Shown: piece after piece, positions 6,228 through 13,871 of the stretch
How the letters are laid out: the number at the start of each line of letters is the position of its first letter
How positions within the stretch are numbered: the first letter of the stretch is position 1
Assembly: GCA_905181755.1 (NCBI GenBank)
Contig: CAJIYY010000018.1
Span: 1-14,689 of the forward strand
From: Candidatus Dadabacteria bacterium UBA1144
GTDB taxonomy: Bacteria > Desulfobacterota_D > UBA1144
Length of the DNA stretch: 14,689 bases
Direction: 5' to 3'
The notes under the pieces: generated by a model
What the model was told of the DNA's origin: nothing
Databases searched by the model: none
The model's input: the letters and a program-made list of their open reading frames with translations, nothing else
Program-made: the position numbers and the translations under genes

Positions 6228-8164
6228 GAGCAGTTTTCTTAGGTATCTTCCTAGTTTTTTTTCCACTTTTAACTTTTTCTAATGAAGAATGTACTAGTAA
6301 TTCAAATCCATTAATAGCATTTCATTGCTCAAAAGAGAAGGGCCAAGTTAGTCTTGCCAAGAAAAATCTAGAACTCCTAAAAAAAGTTACTGGGGTAGAA
6401 GTTCATGATTTTATAGATTTTAAAAAAATTCAGCTACTTTCTAATATAAAAAGCTTTGAAGATAGTATTGGGAATTTTAAAATAAAATATCCAGAATCTA
6501 AGTTAATAAGGAAGATTGAGATTATGAGAGCTGAGCTGCTTTTAAGAGAATCACTTATTCCTGAATTTGACAACCATCTAGAGTGGATAAGAAAAAAATA
6601 TGAGTTATCTACTAAAGAAAAGATAACGACAGACTACCTTGAGGCTCTTAGCTTTTATAGGAAGAGCAAGTATAAAGAATCATTTAGGTTAATTAAGCAA
6701 ATATCTATCAAGAGTCCTCTTTTCAGGTCCCGAGAAATAAACAAAATGATGGCGAAGTTCCAAAATAACAACAAATATATTTTGTCTAAGAAAGAAAAGG
6801 AGGACAGGCTTAATAAACTTTTTTCTGACAATCTATATTCATCTTTTATGAATGAATATGAGTCCAACTTGTCAACTCAAATACTAATTAAAAAGGCTCT
6901 TATAAAGATTAAATCCAAAGAAGAGAAAAGTGGACTTGAGATTTTGAAAAAGATATCAAACGGCAGACTTGTCAAATCAGGTTCACAATCAAAGGACCTT
7001 GAGGCAATAGCAGAAGCCAAGTACAGAATAATTTTACACGAACTTAGAACTTCTTCGGATAACTCATCTATCGCGAGACGACTAAACTCTATACTTAAAA
7101 ACTACCCGAATTTCACCAAGAGCAGTGAGGCTGGCTATTTGTCTGCTAGGCTTTTCACAATTGATAAGAACTACGACGAAGCTATTAAGGTTTACAACTG
7201 GCTGATTAAAACAAAATCGAATAATTATATTGACAAGTCATATTATGGACTTGGATTTTCATCATACATGAAGAAAGAATACAAAGAAGCCCTCGGTTAT
7301 TTTGCTCCATTAAAGAAATCAAGTAAATCATACTATAGAGACCTAGGAGGTTACTGGATAGCCATATGCATTGAGAAGCTAGGAGACAAAAGTCTCTCTT
7401 TAAAAGAGCTTGCTAAGCTAACTCCAGAGAATAAGGTTGGATATTACTCATACCTTGCATCACTAAAGTTGAATAAGCCTAAACTTAAGAAAGATTATCG
7501 TAAAAAGTCTATCTCGTCCAAAACGCATACTGCTGAGATAGAGCTATTAAAATTATCAAGAGAATCTAAAGTACTAAGGCGAGAAGTAGAAAATTACACA
7601 AGAAACAAGATAACTTCTTTGAATTATAAATCATACCTTGAAGAATTAAATGCTGCAGAAGAATTCAACTTATCAATTAAGATTTCCTATAGTTACAGAA
7701 GTGACAATAATCACAAGTATCCAAGAGGTTTTAAGACAATTGTTAACAAGTACTCTAAAAAATATGGGGTAGATCGTAACCTTATTTTTGCCCTAATAAG
7801 AGAAGAAAGCCTTTTTAATCCTGAGGCTTTATCCTATGTAGGAGCTAAAGGCTTGATGCAATTAATGGATAGGACTGCAAAAACATTAGATAAAGAATTA
7901 AAAATAAAATCCTCCTTATACGTTCCTGATGACAATATAAATCTTGGTACTTACTATCTAATGAAGCTAATGAAAAGATTTAATAATAACATTCCAAGCG
8001 TTTTAGCTGCTTACAACGGAGGGCCGACTAATGTTGAGTTGTGGAGAAAGAAATTTGATGGGCTTGAGAATGATGAGTTTGTTGAGAACATCCCTTTTAA
8101 AGAGACACATGGTTATGTGAAAAGGGTCTTAAGAAGTTATTACTACTACAAGAACAACATTTAA
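6212..8164 (+). CDS. Soluble lytic murein transglycosylase (Slt family), secreted
   Basis: The product is a 650-residue periplasmic enzyme that cleaves peptidoglycan glycan strands to 1,6-anhydro products. An N-terminal signal peptide (MRAVFLGIFLVFFPLLTFS) shows no lipobox, so the mature protein should be soluble. Residues about 60-500 are helical, TPR-like repeats resembling the Slt70 superhelix. The C-terminal catalytic domain contains FALIREES with the catalytic Glu at about 532, GAKGLMQLM at about 544-552 and AAYNGGP at about 600-606, the standard SLT motifs. Two ATGs are possible: 6212, with GGTGA about 10 nt upstream, and 6224, which gives an ATGA overlap with the permease stop. Either leaves a good signal peptide. 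Cys27 and Cys39 near the mature N-terminus could form a disulfide. The stop codon shares bases with that of hisH on the other strand. Confidence 0.93.
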   Translation: MVVKMRAVFLGIFLVFFPLLTFSNEECTSNSNPLIAFHCSKEKGQVSLAKKNLELLKKVTGVEVHDFIDFKKIQLLSNIKSFEDSIGNFKIKYPESKLIRKIEIMRAELLLRESLIPEFDNHLEWIRKKYELSTKEKITTDYLEALSFYRKSKYKESFRLIKQISIKSPLFRSREINKMMAKFQNNNKYILSKKEKEDRLNKLFSDNLYSSFMNEYESNLSTQILIKKALIKIKSKEEKSGLEILKKISNGRLVKSGSQSKDLEAIAEAKYRIILHELRTSSDNSSIARRLNSILKNYPNFTKSSEAGYLSARLFTIDKNYDEAIKVYNWLIKTKSNNYIDKSYYGLGFSSYMKKEYKEALGYFAPLKKSSKSYYRDLGGYWIAICIEKLGDKSLSLKELAKLTPENKVGYYSYLASLKLNKPKLKKDYRKKSISSKTHTAEIELLKLSRESKVLRREVENYTRNKITSLNYKSYLEELNAAEEFNLSIKISYSYRSDNNHKYPRGFKTIVNKYSKKYGVDRNLIFALIREESLFNPEALSYVGAKGLMQLMDRTAKTLDKELKIKSSLYVPDDNINLGTYYLMKLMKRFNNNIPSVLAAYNGGPTNVELWRKKFDGLENDEFVENIPFKETHGYVKRVLRSYYYYKNNI

Positions 8165-8769
8165 GAAATTTCACAAAAATTCTTTAAAACCTTCAAGCCT
8201 AAAGAGCTACTTTTCTCAGGATGAAACTGCGTGGCAAAAATATTATCAATGCTGATTGAAGATGCAAAATCATTTCCATAATTAGAAACTGAGTCTGTAA
8301 AAGTCTCATCAACTGAAGACTTGTAAGAGTGGACAAAATAGAACCAGCTATTGTTAGGTATGTCCTTAAGTATCTTAGATTTATTTTTAATTTCAACTTG
8401 ATTCCAGCCCATGTGGGGAACCTTAAGATTATTAGACTCAAACTGAATTTTATCAATTGAGCCATCCAACAAAGATAAACCTTTAGAGCCAGGACTTTCT
8501 TCACTACTATCAAACAGAATTTGAAGACCCAGACAAATCCCAAGGAAGGGCTTGCCGCTCTTAATTGAATCTTTGATAGGTTTAATAATATCCTTATCAT
8601 TTAAATTCTTGATACAATCCCCGAAAGACCCTACCCCCGGAAAGATAATAGCGCTAGCATCTTGAATCTCTTGCTTTGAATCAGTAATTTTGGAATTTAT
8701 AGAAAGTAAGCTTAAAGCCTTAGATACTGATCTCAAATTCCCGAATCCGTAATCTATAATTGCAATCAC
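8161..8769 (-). CDS. hisH: Imidazole glycerol phosphate synthase, glutamine amidotransferase subunit
   Basis: This 202-residue class I glutaminase supplies ammonia to HisF for making imidazole glycerol phosphate and AICAR in histidine biosynthesis. Motifs: IIDYGFGNLRS at the N-terminus, oxyanion region GVGSFGDC, nucleophile Cys79 in GICLGLQ, PHMGWN at 118-123, and His183/Glu185 in TQFHPEKSS. The triad is intact. The start is a GTG at 8769. With the hisB stop it forms TAGTG (1-nt overlap), indicating translational coupling. The partner HisF and HisA are not in the window, although they usually follow hisH. Here the next gene is the convergent transglycosylase, whose TAA overlaps this TAA within a 4-bp TTAA. 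Confidence 0.96.
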   Translation of the reverse strand: MIAIIDYGFGNLRSVSKALSLLSINSKITDSKQEIQDASAIIFPGVGSFGDCIKNLNDKDIIKPIKDSIKSGKPFLGICLGLQILFDSSEESPGSKGLSLLDGSIDKIQFESNNLKVPHMGWNQVEIKNKSKILKDIPNNSWFYFVHSYKSSVDETFTDSVSNYGNDFASSISIDNIFATQFHPEKSSSLGLKVLKNFCEIS

Positions 8770-9356
8770 TAGAGGTTGCCTTTAGTTGATGGTATAGAAT
8801 CAGATCTAGGATCAATTGATGTAGCTAGATCAAGAGATCTTGCTACGGATTTAAAAATTGACTCTATAATATGATGATTATTTGACCCATACTTTAATTC
8901 AATATGGACATTTGCCTTAATATTATTCGCAAAGGACTGAAAAAACTCCTTAGTGAGTTCAACATCAAATTCACCAACCTTTACTGCTGATAGCTCAACA
9001 TTAAAAACAAAAAAAGGCCTGTTGCACAAATCTATCACCGACGAAGACAGCGTCTCATCAAAAGGTATTGCACTTGCCCCATATCTTGTTATTGATTTTT
9101 TGCTTCCTAAGGCTTCATCAAATGCTTGGCCCAAAGTGATTCCGACATCCTCAACAGTGTGGTGAAAATCAATTTCTGTATCACCATCAGCTTCAATTTT
9201 TAAATCAAAATATCCATGCTTAGACAATTGCTCTAGCATGTGATCAAAGAAAGGTATACCTGTATTTATAGAATATTGCCCAGATCCATCAATATTTAAA
9301 TCTACTGATACCTTAACTTCACTTGTTACTCTTTGGACTTTTGCTACTCTATCCAT
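8769..9356 (-). CDS. hisB: Imidazoleglycerol-phosphate dehydratase
   Basis: This 195-residue monofunctional dehydratase converts imidazole glycerol phosphate to imidazole acetol phosphate, using a di-manganese centre in a 24-subunit shell. Metal-ligand motifs are complete: FFDHML (36-41), DFHHTVED (63-70) and NNHHIIESIFKSVARSL (159-175). RYGASAIPFDE (91-101) is also typical. It lacks the N-terminal histidinol-phosphatase domain found in enteric bacteria, so that step is encoded elsewhere. The ATG at 9356 has no clear Shine-Dalgarno, and 42 bp of AT-rich sequence separates it from the CNNM-2 gene. Its stop overlaps the hisH GTG by 1 nt. Confidence 0.97.
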   Translation of the reverse strand: MDRVAKVQRVTSEVKVSVDLNIDGSGQYSINTGIPFFDHMLEQLSKHGYFDLKIEADGDTEIDFHHTVEDVGITLGQAFDEALGSKKSITRYGASAIPFDETLSSSVIDLCNRPFFVFNVELSAVKVGEFDVELTKEFFQSFANNIKANVHIELKYGSNNHHIIESIFKSVARSLDLATSIDPRSDSIPSTKGNL

Positions 9357-9398
9357 AATTTGATGTTAAACCAAAAAATATTATTATTCAATTCAGCC

Positions 9399-10373
9399 TT
9401 AATAATCATGTTCATCCTCTATTTCACCTAATATTTCTTCAAATATATCTTCCAAGGTCACTAACCCTATAGATTTTTGAGAGTTTCCCACAATAGCCAT
9501 GTGAGACCTAGCATTTTTCATTTCATCTAGAAGAGTCGAAACAAGAGAATCTTCGCTTACGTAAAAACATTTATCAAGAAATGATTCTATGCTCTGAGAG
9601 TCATTCTCTTCTAGCAAATAACAAGCATGGACTGTCCCCTTAATTTGATCTTTATTTAACTCATAGACTGGAAATCTGGAATATCCAGTCTCCCTAATCA
9701 ATTCCTTAACCTCTCCTACTGTTTTAACAAAAGAGACTGACACTGCCTTATCAATAGGAATCATAATATCTCTCACTGTCACCTTATCAAACAAAAGAAT
9801 CTTATTAAGAATCTTGTCCCTGAATTGTTCTGAAGAATTTTCTGAAGCAGACTGAATCTCTAGTTCATGAATTAGCTCTTCTCTAGTTATCAATTTATTT
9901 TTGGTTCCAATTATATTGACTATGAAGTTAGTAAGAAACTGAATTAAAAACAAGAAAGGATTAAAGAGAACTCTGAAAAATTTTGAAAAATATATAGTTT
10001 TCAAAACAAAAAAATTACTTTGTCTCTGAAATATAGATTTTGGTACAACCTGACCAAAGATAACCATCAAAGGAGTTAAGACTAAAACAGTTAACAAATG
10101 AGGATCATAGTCGGTATATGTTCTCTCTATAAAGGAAGATACGAGAACAGTATTAATTACAATACAAAGATTCTCTCCTACCAAACTAGTAGCTACGTAC
10201 TCCTCTATTTTACCTATTGAGCCCATTACAAGAATAGCTGAACTGTTTCCTGCGTCAGCCTTAGACTTAATAGTGCTTTTATCGCATGACAAAAGAGAAA
10301 TTTCAGAGCCAGCAAAAATAGCTTGAAGGATCAACAAAAGAAAAGTTGCGAGCGAAAGAGTTAAAATATTAAT
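9399..10373 (-). CDS. CNNM/CorC-type membrane protein with CBS pair, short form (CNNM-2), probable ATT start
   Basis: This DUF21 (CNNM) membrane protein has a cytosolic CBS pair and belongs to the family implicated in Mg2+/Co2+ efflux. Motifs: AIFAGSEISLLS at the end of TM1, FGQVVPKS at the end of the DUF21 domain, and CBS motifs TGYSRFPVY and LVTLEDIFEEILGEIEDEHD. The protein stops two residues after that last segment, so it lacks the C-terminal CorC_HlyC domain present in its neighbour. No in-frame ATG or GTG precedes TM1. TTG codons at 10337/10334 would cut TM1 and have no Shine-Dalgarno. An ATT at 10373-10371, overlapping the upstream stop, has GAGAGG 7 nt before it and restores the N-terminus MNILTLSLATF (324 residues). 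I therefore prefer ATT; the conventional alternative is TTG at 10337 (312 residues). Confidence 0.85.
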   Translation of the reverse strand: MNILTLSLATFLLLILQAIFAGSEISLLSCDKSTIKSKADAGNSSAILVMGSIGKIEEYVATSLVGENLCIVINTVLVSSFIERTYTDYDPHLLTVLVLTPLMVIFGQVVPKSIFQRQSNFFVLKTIYFSKFFRVLFNPFLFLIQFLTNFIVNIIGTKNKLITREELIHELEIQSASENSSEQFRDKILNKILLFDKVTVRDIMIPIDKAVSVSFVKTVGEVKELIRETGYSRFPVYELNKDQIKGTVHACYLLEENDSQSIESFLDKCFYVSEDSLVSTLLDEMKNARSHMAIVGNSQKSIGLVTLEDIFEEILGEIEDEHDY

Positions 10374-11676
10374 TGTTTATCCTCTCAGCTGCGATTTTAG
10401 TTATTCTATTTTTCTCTACTTTTAAAACAGTAAACTTAATTCTTCCATTAATTATGCTCTCTCCTTCACTAGGGAGATTACCTATGTTCGTAAAAATGAA
10501 TCCACCAATTGTCTCAACATTCAAATCTTCAGGAACATGTGACAGTTCAATTTCCTCACCTAAAGACTCAAGTCCACCAACTCGCAGGACAGCATAAAGA
10601 CAAGATCCATTAAAGTCTTGAATTCTTAGTCCTCCATTAACTTCCAACCTATTATTTTGATATTTCAACAAGGCACCTTCGACTTCTTTCTCGTATTCTA
10701 TTTGACCGAAAATCTCTTCCAATATATCTTCTAAGGTAACAATTCCTTCAAGTCTTCCGTATTCATCGAGAACAACTGCCATATGGGTTTTTTTAACTTG
10801 AAGCTCTTGTAATAACTCAAGAACATTTTTCTTGTCAGGAACAAAGTAAGGCTCACGAAGAATTGATGAAATATCATCAAACCCATGATTAAGCAAGTCT
10901 TTGGAATGAAGGATCCCTATTATATTGTCGGAATCACCTCTATATATAGGTATCCTCGACAGTCTCCTTCTTCGTATCTCAGACAAAGCAGCATTTTTAT
11001 CTATGTCCTCGGGAAAGGTTAATAGGTCTGGTTCAGGTGTTAATATTTTTGTTAAATTTATTTTTTGAAGTTTTAATAAATTATCTATTATTTTACTCTC
11101 GCTTTTCTTAACAGACCCTTCATCTTCTCCAATATCTATAAGACTAGTAACCTTCGACCCAACATCATAATCCAAAGAAGATTCTAGTACTAGAGGACTA
11201 GTTAAACTAATTAAATATTTGGAAAGAGCATTGAAAACAAAAGCTACTGGAAACATTATTTTATTTATATAATAAATAATAGGAGCAATCTTTATAGAAA
11301 CACTCCTAGCGAACTTAACCCCGATAGTTTTAGGAATAATCTCACAAAAGACTAAAATCAGAATAGATGTAACAAATATAGCAATAACTGAAATTGCCTG
11401 GTCAGACAATAGACCCTCATAGGAGCTATGAAGCCTAGAAGATATTAAGCTTGTTATGGATACATTGATAATCTCATCTAATAGTAAGATTGTAGCAATT
11501 ATAGTTGCAGGATTATTTATAAAAGTTTCCAACAACTTTCCTGATTTAGATTTCTTTTTAATTAAGTTAACCTGATACCTCTGAAGTGAGAAGATTGAGC
11601 TTTCAGTTATAGAGAAGAAAGCCGAAAGAAGCACAAGTAAAAAAATCAGTAAAATAAATAAATATTGTTCGTTCAT
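10369..11676 (-). CDS. CNNM/CorC-type membrane protein with CBS pair and CorC_HlyC domain (CNNM-1)
   Basis: This 435-residue inner-membrane protein of the CNNM/CorC (historically 'hemolysin') family is probably involved in divalent cation efflux. Its domain order is full length. The DUF21 membrane domain has helices at about 5-27, 57-80, 93-115 and 130-150, with FFSITESSIFS after TM1 and EIIPK at 112-116. A CBS pair spans about 200-330 (SRIPIYRGDSDNIIG; MAVVLDEYGRLEGIVTLEDILEEIFGQI). A C-terminal CorC_HlyC domain spans about 345-432. The ATG at 11676 follows the thiL TAG with no gap (TAGATG), so translation is likely coupled to thiL. The gene downstream is a shorter paralogue. Confidence 0.93.
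   Translation of the reverse strand: MNEQYLFILLIFLLVLLSAFFSITESSIFSLQRYQVNLIKKKSKSGKLLETFINNPATIIATILLLDEIINVSITSLISSRLHSSYEGLLSDQAISVIAIFVTSILILVFCEIIPKTIGVKFARSVSIKIAPIIYYINKIMFPVAFVFNALSKYLISLTSPLVLESSLDYDVGSKVTSLIDIGEDEGSVKKSESKIIDNLLKLQKINLTKILTPEPDLLTFPEDIDKNAALSEIRRRRLSRIPIYRGDSDNIIGILHSKDLLNHGFDDISSILREPYFVPDKKNVLELLQELQVKKTHMAVVLDEYGRLEGIVTLEDILEEIFGQIEYEKEVEGALLKYQNNRLEVNGGLRIQDFNGSCLYAVLRVGGLESLGEEIELSHVPEDLNVETIGGFIFTNIGNLPSEGESIINGRIKFTVLKVEKNRITKIAAERINN
10381..10386 (-). promoter_or_regulatory. Shine-Dalgarno GAGAGG for the CNNM-2 ATT start
   Basis: GAGAGG on the minus strand lies inside the last codons of the CNNM-1 gene, 7 nt before ATT at 10373. This spacing is ideal. No comparable site precedes the TTG codons at 10337 and 10334, so the site favours initiation at the ATT. 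Confidence 0.45.
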
Positions 11677-12654
11677 CTAAAACTTATGTACAAAGCCATC
11701 GGCCTGTAGATTGGAAATTTTACCTCCTTTTTTTAGAGTAAGGCTTCCTGAAGAATCAACAGCCCCTATTTTAAAAACTTTAAAATTATTTTTTTTGCAC
11801 AATAAATCAAATTCATAGGCCTTCTTTCTCTTTATGGTAAACAACAACTCATAATCATCTCCACCACTAAAAACACTCTTCATGAAAGATGACATAGTTG
11901 ATGTTCCAGAAACATTATCGGATTTTGGTATATCTTCCCAAACTAAGCATGCTCCCTTATTAGGAGAATTCTTACCTAGAAGCCTAGCAAGATCCAAAGT
12001 AAGACCATCTGTAATATCAATCATTGATGTTACAAAACTACTTTGCCCGAGAAATTTTCCTAATGATACTTTGGCTTTGGGAGATTTATACTTTGAAATC
12101 AAGAGCTTCTCTCTATAGTTGAAGATACTTTTTTTCTTAAGAATACTCAATCCAAGAGATGCATCTCCCAACTTCCCACTAACATAAACAAAATCGCCAC
12201 TGTCACTCCCCTCCCTCTCTATGTATTTGTTCTTTATGGTTTCTCCAATAACAGTTATGTCTACGATAAGAGACTTAGATTTACAGACATTGCCACCAAC
12301 GAGCTCTACGTTGTAGAACTTTGAAGCTTTATTGAAGCCTTGGAATAATTTATCAACGAATTTTTTTGATGTTTTGTTAGGTAAAAAAAGTGAGTTTAAA
12401 AAAAATTTAGGTTCTGCACCCATTGCACAGATATCACTCAAAGCTACAGACAAAGCCCTAAAGCCTATCTCCTGAGGCGTAAAATATTTTAAGCTGAAAT
12501 GAACATCTTCTACTTGTGAGTCACAAGAAACGACTATCTTATCTGAATTAATTCTACAAATAGCAGAATCATCTCCAATCCCGTTAAGAAATGAGGAAGA
12601 CTTAAAAGAAAACTTTTTTCTGGCTAATTCTTCAATATAAAATTCATCAAGCAT
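11677..12654 (-). CDS. thiL: Thiamine-monophosphate kinase
   Basis: This 325-residue ATP-dependent kinase phosphorylates thiamine monophosphate to the cofactor thiamine diphosphate. It belongs to the PurM/AIR synthase-like superfamily. Motifs are complete: GIGDDSA at 25-31 (metal/phosphate loop), CDSQVEDVHF at 44-53, ALSVALSDICAMGAEP as the substrate-site helix, VGGNV, and GGDDYELLFT at 264-273. It ends in the usual GFVHKF-type tail. The ATG at 12654 has no Shine-Dalgarno. The stop abuts the ATG of CNNM-1, so thiL is probably the head of, or an internal member of, a transcript reaching hisH. No other thiamine gene is adjacent. Confidence 0.96.
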   Translation of the reverse strand: MLDEFYIEELARKKFSFKSSSFLNGIGDDSAICRINSDKIVVSCDSQVEDVHFSLKYFTPQEIGFRALSVALSDICAMGAEPKFFLNSLFLPNKTSKKFVDKLFQGFNKASKFYNVELVGGNVCKSKSLIVDITVIGETIKNKYIEREGSDSGDFVYVSGKLGDASLGLSILKKKSIFNYREKLLISKYKSPKAKVSLGKFLGQSSFVTSMIDITDGLTLDLARLLGKNSPNKGACLVWEDIPKSDNVSGTSTMSSFMKSVFSGGDDYELLFTIKRKKAYEFDLLCKKNNFKVFKIGAVDSSGSLTLKKGGKISNLQADGFVHKF

Positions 12655-12689
12655 TTTAAGTTTAAATAATTTAATAAAATGATAAATGA

Positions 12690-12708
12690 ATTTGAACGTT
12701 ATTCAAAT
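12690..12708. terminator. Small inverted repeat between the aminotransferase gene and thiL
   Basis: ATTTGAA and TTCAAAT form a perfect 7-bp stem around a 5-nt loop, placed just after the aminotransferase stop on the minus strand. The stem is AT-rich and followed only by mixed T-rich sequence, so it would be a weak terminator or attenuator at best. It could partly separate the aminotransferase from thiL. Confidence 0.3.
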
Positions 12709-12710
12709 AG

Positions 12711-13814
12711 CTAATCAATATATAACTCCAATTTATCAAAAAGATTATCAATTAACTCCTTACTAGAATTAAAGCCCATAAGTCCGAATCTCCATATCTT
12801 ACCCTTTGTTGGACCCAAGCCTCCACCAATCTCTATTCCATGATTTAGAAGTAAATCCATCCTCATCTCTGAATCATTTATTCCCGCTGGAATTAAAACA
12901 GATTTAAGCATTGGCAGGGACCTAAACTTGTCAACATCAACGAAGCTTTCAAGTCCAAGCTCTTTCATTCTATAAAAAAAATATTCTCCATTGTCTCTAT
13001 GTCTCTTAAATCTTCTAGTTAGTCCTTCCTCTAAGCATATAGATAAGCCTTCATTTAAAGCAAAAAGCATATTGACAGGTGCAGTGTGATGATAAACTCT
13101 ATCTTCCCCCCAATAGTCAGTAATCATCTTCAAATCAAAATACCAGGAACTATTAGGTGTCTTCCTATTATTAATCTTCATAAGGGCTTTGTCATTAAAC
13201 GTAATTGGGGAGAGACCTGGAGGAACGCTTAAGCATTTTTGAGTACCAGAGAAGCAAACATCAATACCCCATTCATCAACTTTTAGTTCTACTCCGGAAA
13301 GTGAGGTAACAGCATCAACCAAAAAAACTATATCAGTATTCTTTAAATAATTACCTATTAAGTCAATATCTTGAAGTACCCCTGTTGATGTTTCAGCATG
13401 AACAAGAGCAACGACTTTTAACTGTGGCAAAGAGCTAATCTTTTTTATAACATCTAGTTGATCAAAAGATTCTCCCCAAGGGACAGATAGAGTCGAGACT
13501 CTGGCCCTGAGCCGCAAGGCTAAGTTCTCCATTCGGCTACCAAATTCTCCATTCTTTAAAATTAGAACTTCATCATCGGGTTCAACCAGATTACTCATTG
13601 CCATCTCCATACCAGAGCTACCTGTTCCAGATACTGCAAAGGCAATCTTGTTTTTTGTTTGAAAAACTTCTCTAAGTGACGTAGTGATTTCGTCCAATAC
13701 ACCAAAGAACTCAGCGTCTAAGTGGCTTATAGGCTCTCTTGATAGTGCTATTTTAACTTTATCATCAATATTGGTAGGTCCTGGACCCAACAAAACCTTG
13801 CTTTTGTTTTTCAT
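12711..13814 (-). CDS. Class V PLP-dependent aminotransferase (alanine-/serine-glyoxylate type)
   Basis: The protein is 367 residues counted from the ATG at 13814. An in-frame GTG at 13826 would add four residues, but GGAGG at 13824-13820 sits just before the ATG and overlaps that extension, so the ATG is preferred. Features of the alanine-glyoxylate/serine-pyruvate/PucG group: LGPGPT near the N-terminus, GTGSSGME at 63-70 (PLP phosphate cup), VDAVTSL with Asp167, Schiff-base Lys193 in SGTQKCLSVPPGL, and SWYFDL followed by YHHTAP. KIWRFGLMG near the C-terminus supplies the carboxylate-binding Arg. It probably transfers an amino group to glyoxylate; whether the donor is alanine, serine, ureidoglycine or another amine cannot be told. 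Phosphoserine transaminase is less likely. It is divergent from the LON-domain gene. Confidence 0.9.
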   Translation of the reverse strand: MKNKSKVLLGPGPTNIDDKVKIALSREPISHLDAEFFGVLDEITTSLREVFQTKNKIAFAVSGTGSSGMEMAMSNLVEPDDEVLILKNGEFGSRMENLALRLRARVSTLSVPWGESFDQLDVIKKISSLPQLKVVALVHAETSTGVLQDIDLIGNYLKNTDIVFLVDAVTSLSGVELKVDEWGIDVCFSGTQKCLSVPPGLSPITFNDKALMKINNRKTPNSSWYFDLKMITDYWGEDRVYHHTAPVNMLFALNEGLSICLEEGLTRRFKRHRDNGEYFFYRMKELGLESFVDVDKFRSLPMLKSVLIPAGINDSEMRMDLLLNHGIEIGGGLGPTKGKIWRFGLMGFNSSKELIDNLFDKLELYID

Positions 13815-13819
13815 AACTT

Positions 13820-13824
13820 CCTCC
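13820..13824 (-). promoter_or_regulatory. Shine-Dalgarno GGAGG that sets the aminotransferase start
   Basis: GGAGG on the minus strand lies 5 nt before the ATG at 13814. It would be inside the coding region if the upstream GTG at 13826 were used. It is one of the strongest ribosome binding sites in the window and favours the ATG. Confidence 0.7.
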
Positions 13825-13832
13825 ACTATACA

Positions 13833-13865
13833 ATTATAATAAATTTATAGAACTCTTGGTATAGT
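13833..13865. promoter_or_regulatory. Divergent -10 elements between the aminotransferase and LON-domain genes
   Basis: On the minus strand TATAAT (13838-13833) would start the aminotransferase mRNA near 13826. On the plus strand TGGTATAGT (13857-13865) has the TGn extension of an extended -10 promoter and ends 6 nt before the LON-domain ATG at 13872, predicting a leaderless mRNA. No convincing -35 is seen for either. Confidence 0.4.
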
Positions 13866-13871
13866 ATATAT

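Noticed and set aside
8199..8600. Minus-strand reading frame of 133 codons inside hisH
   Set aside because: It is an out-of-frame shadow of hisH, whose own frame carries the complete catalytic triad.
13815..13826. GTG at 13826 as the aminotransferase start
   Set aside because: The Shine-Dalgarno GGAGG at 13824-13820 would fall inside the coding sequence and ideally serves the ATG at 13814.
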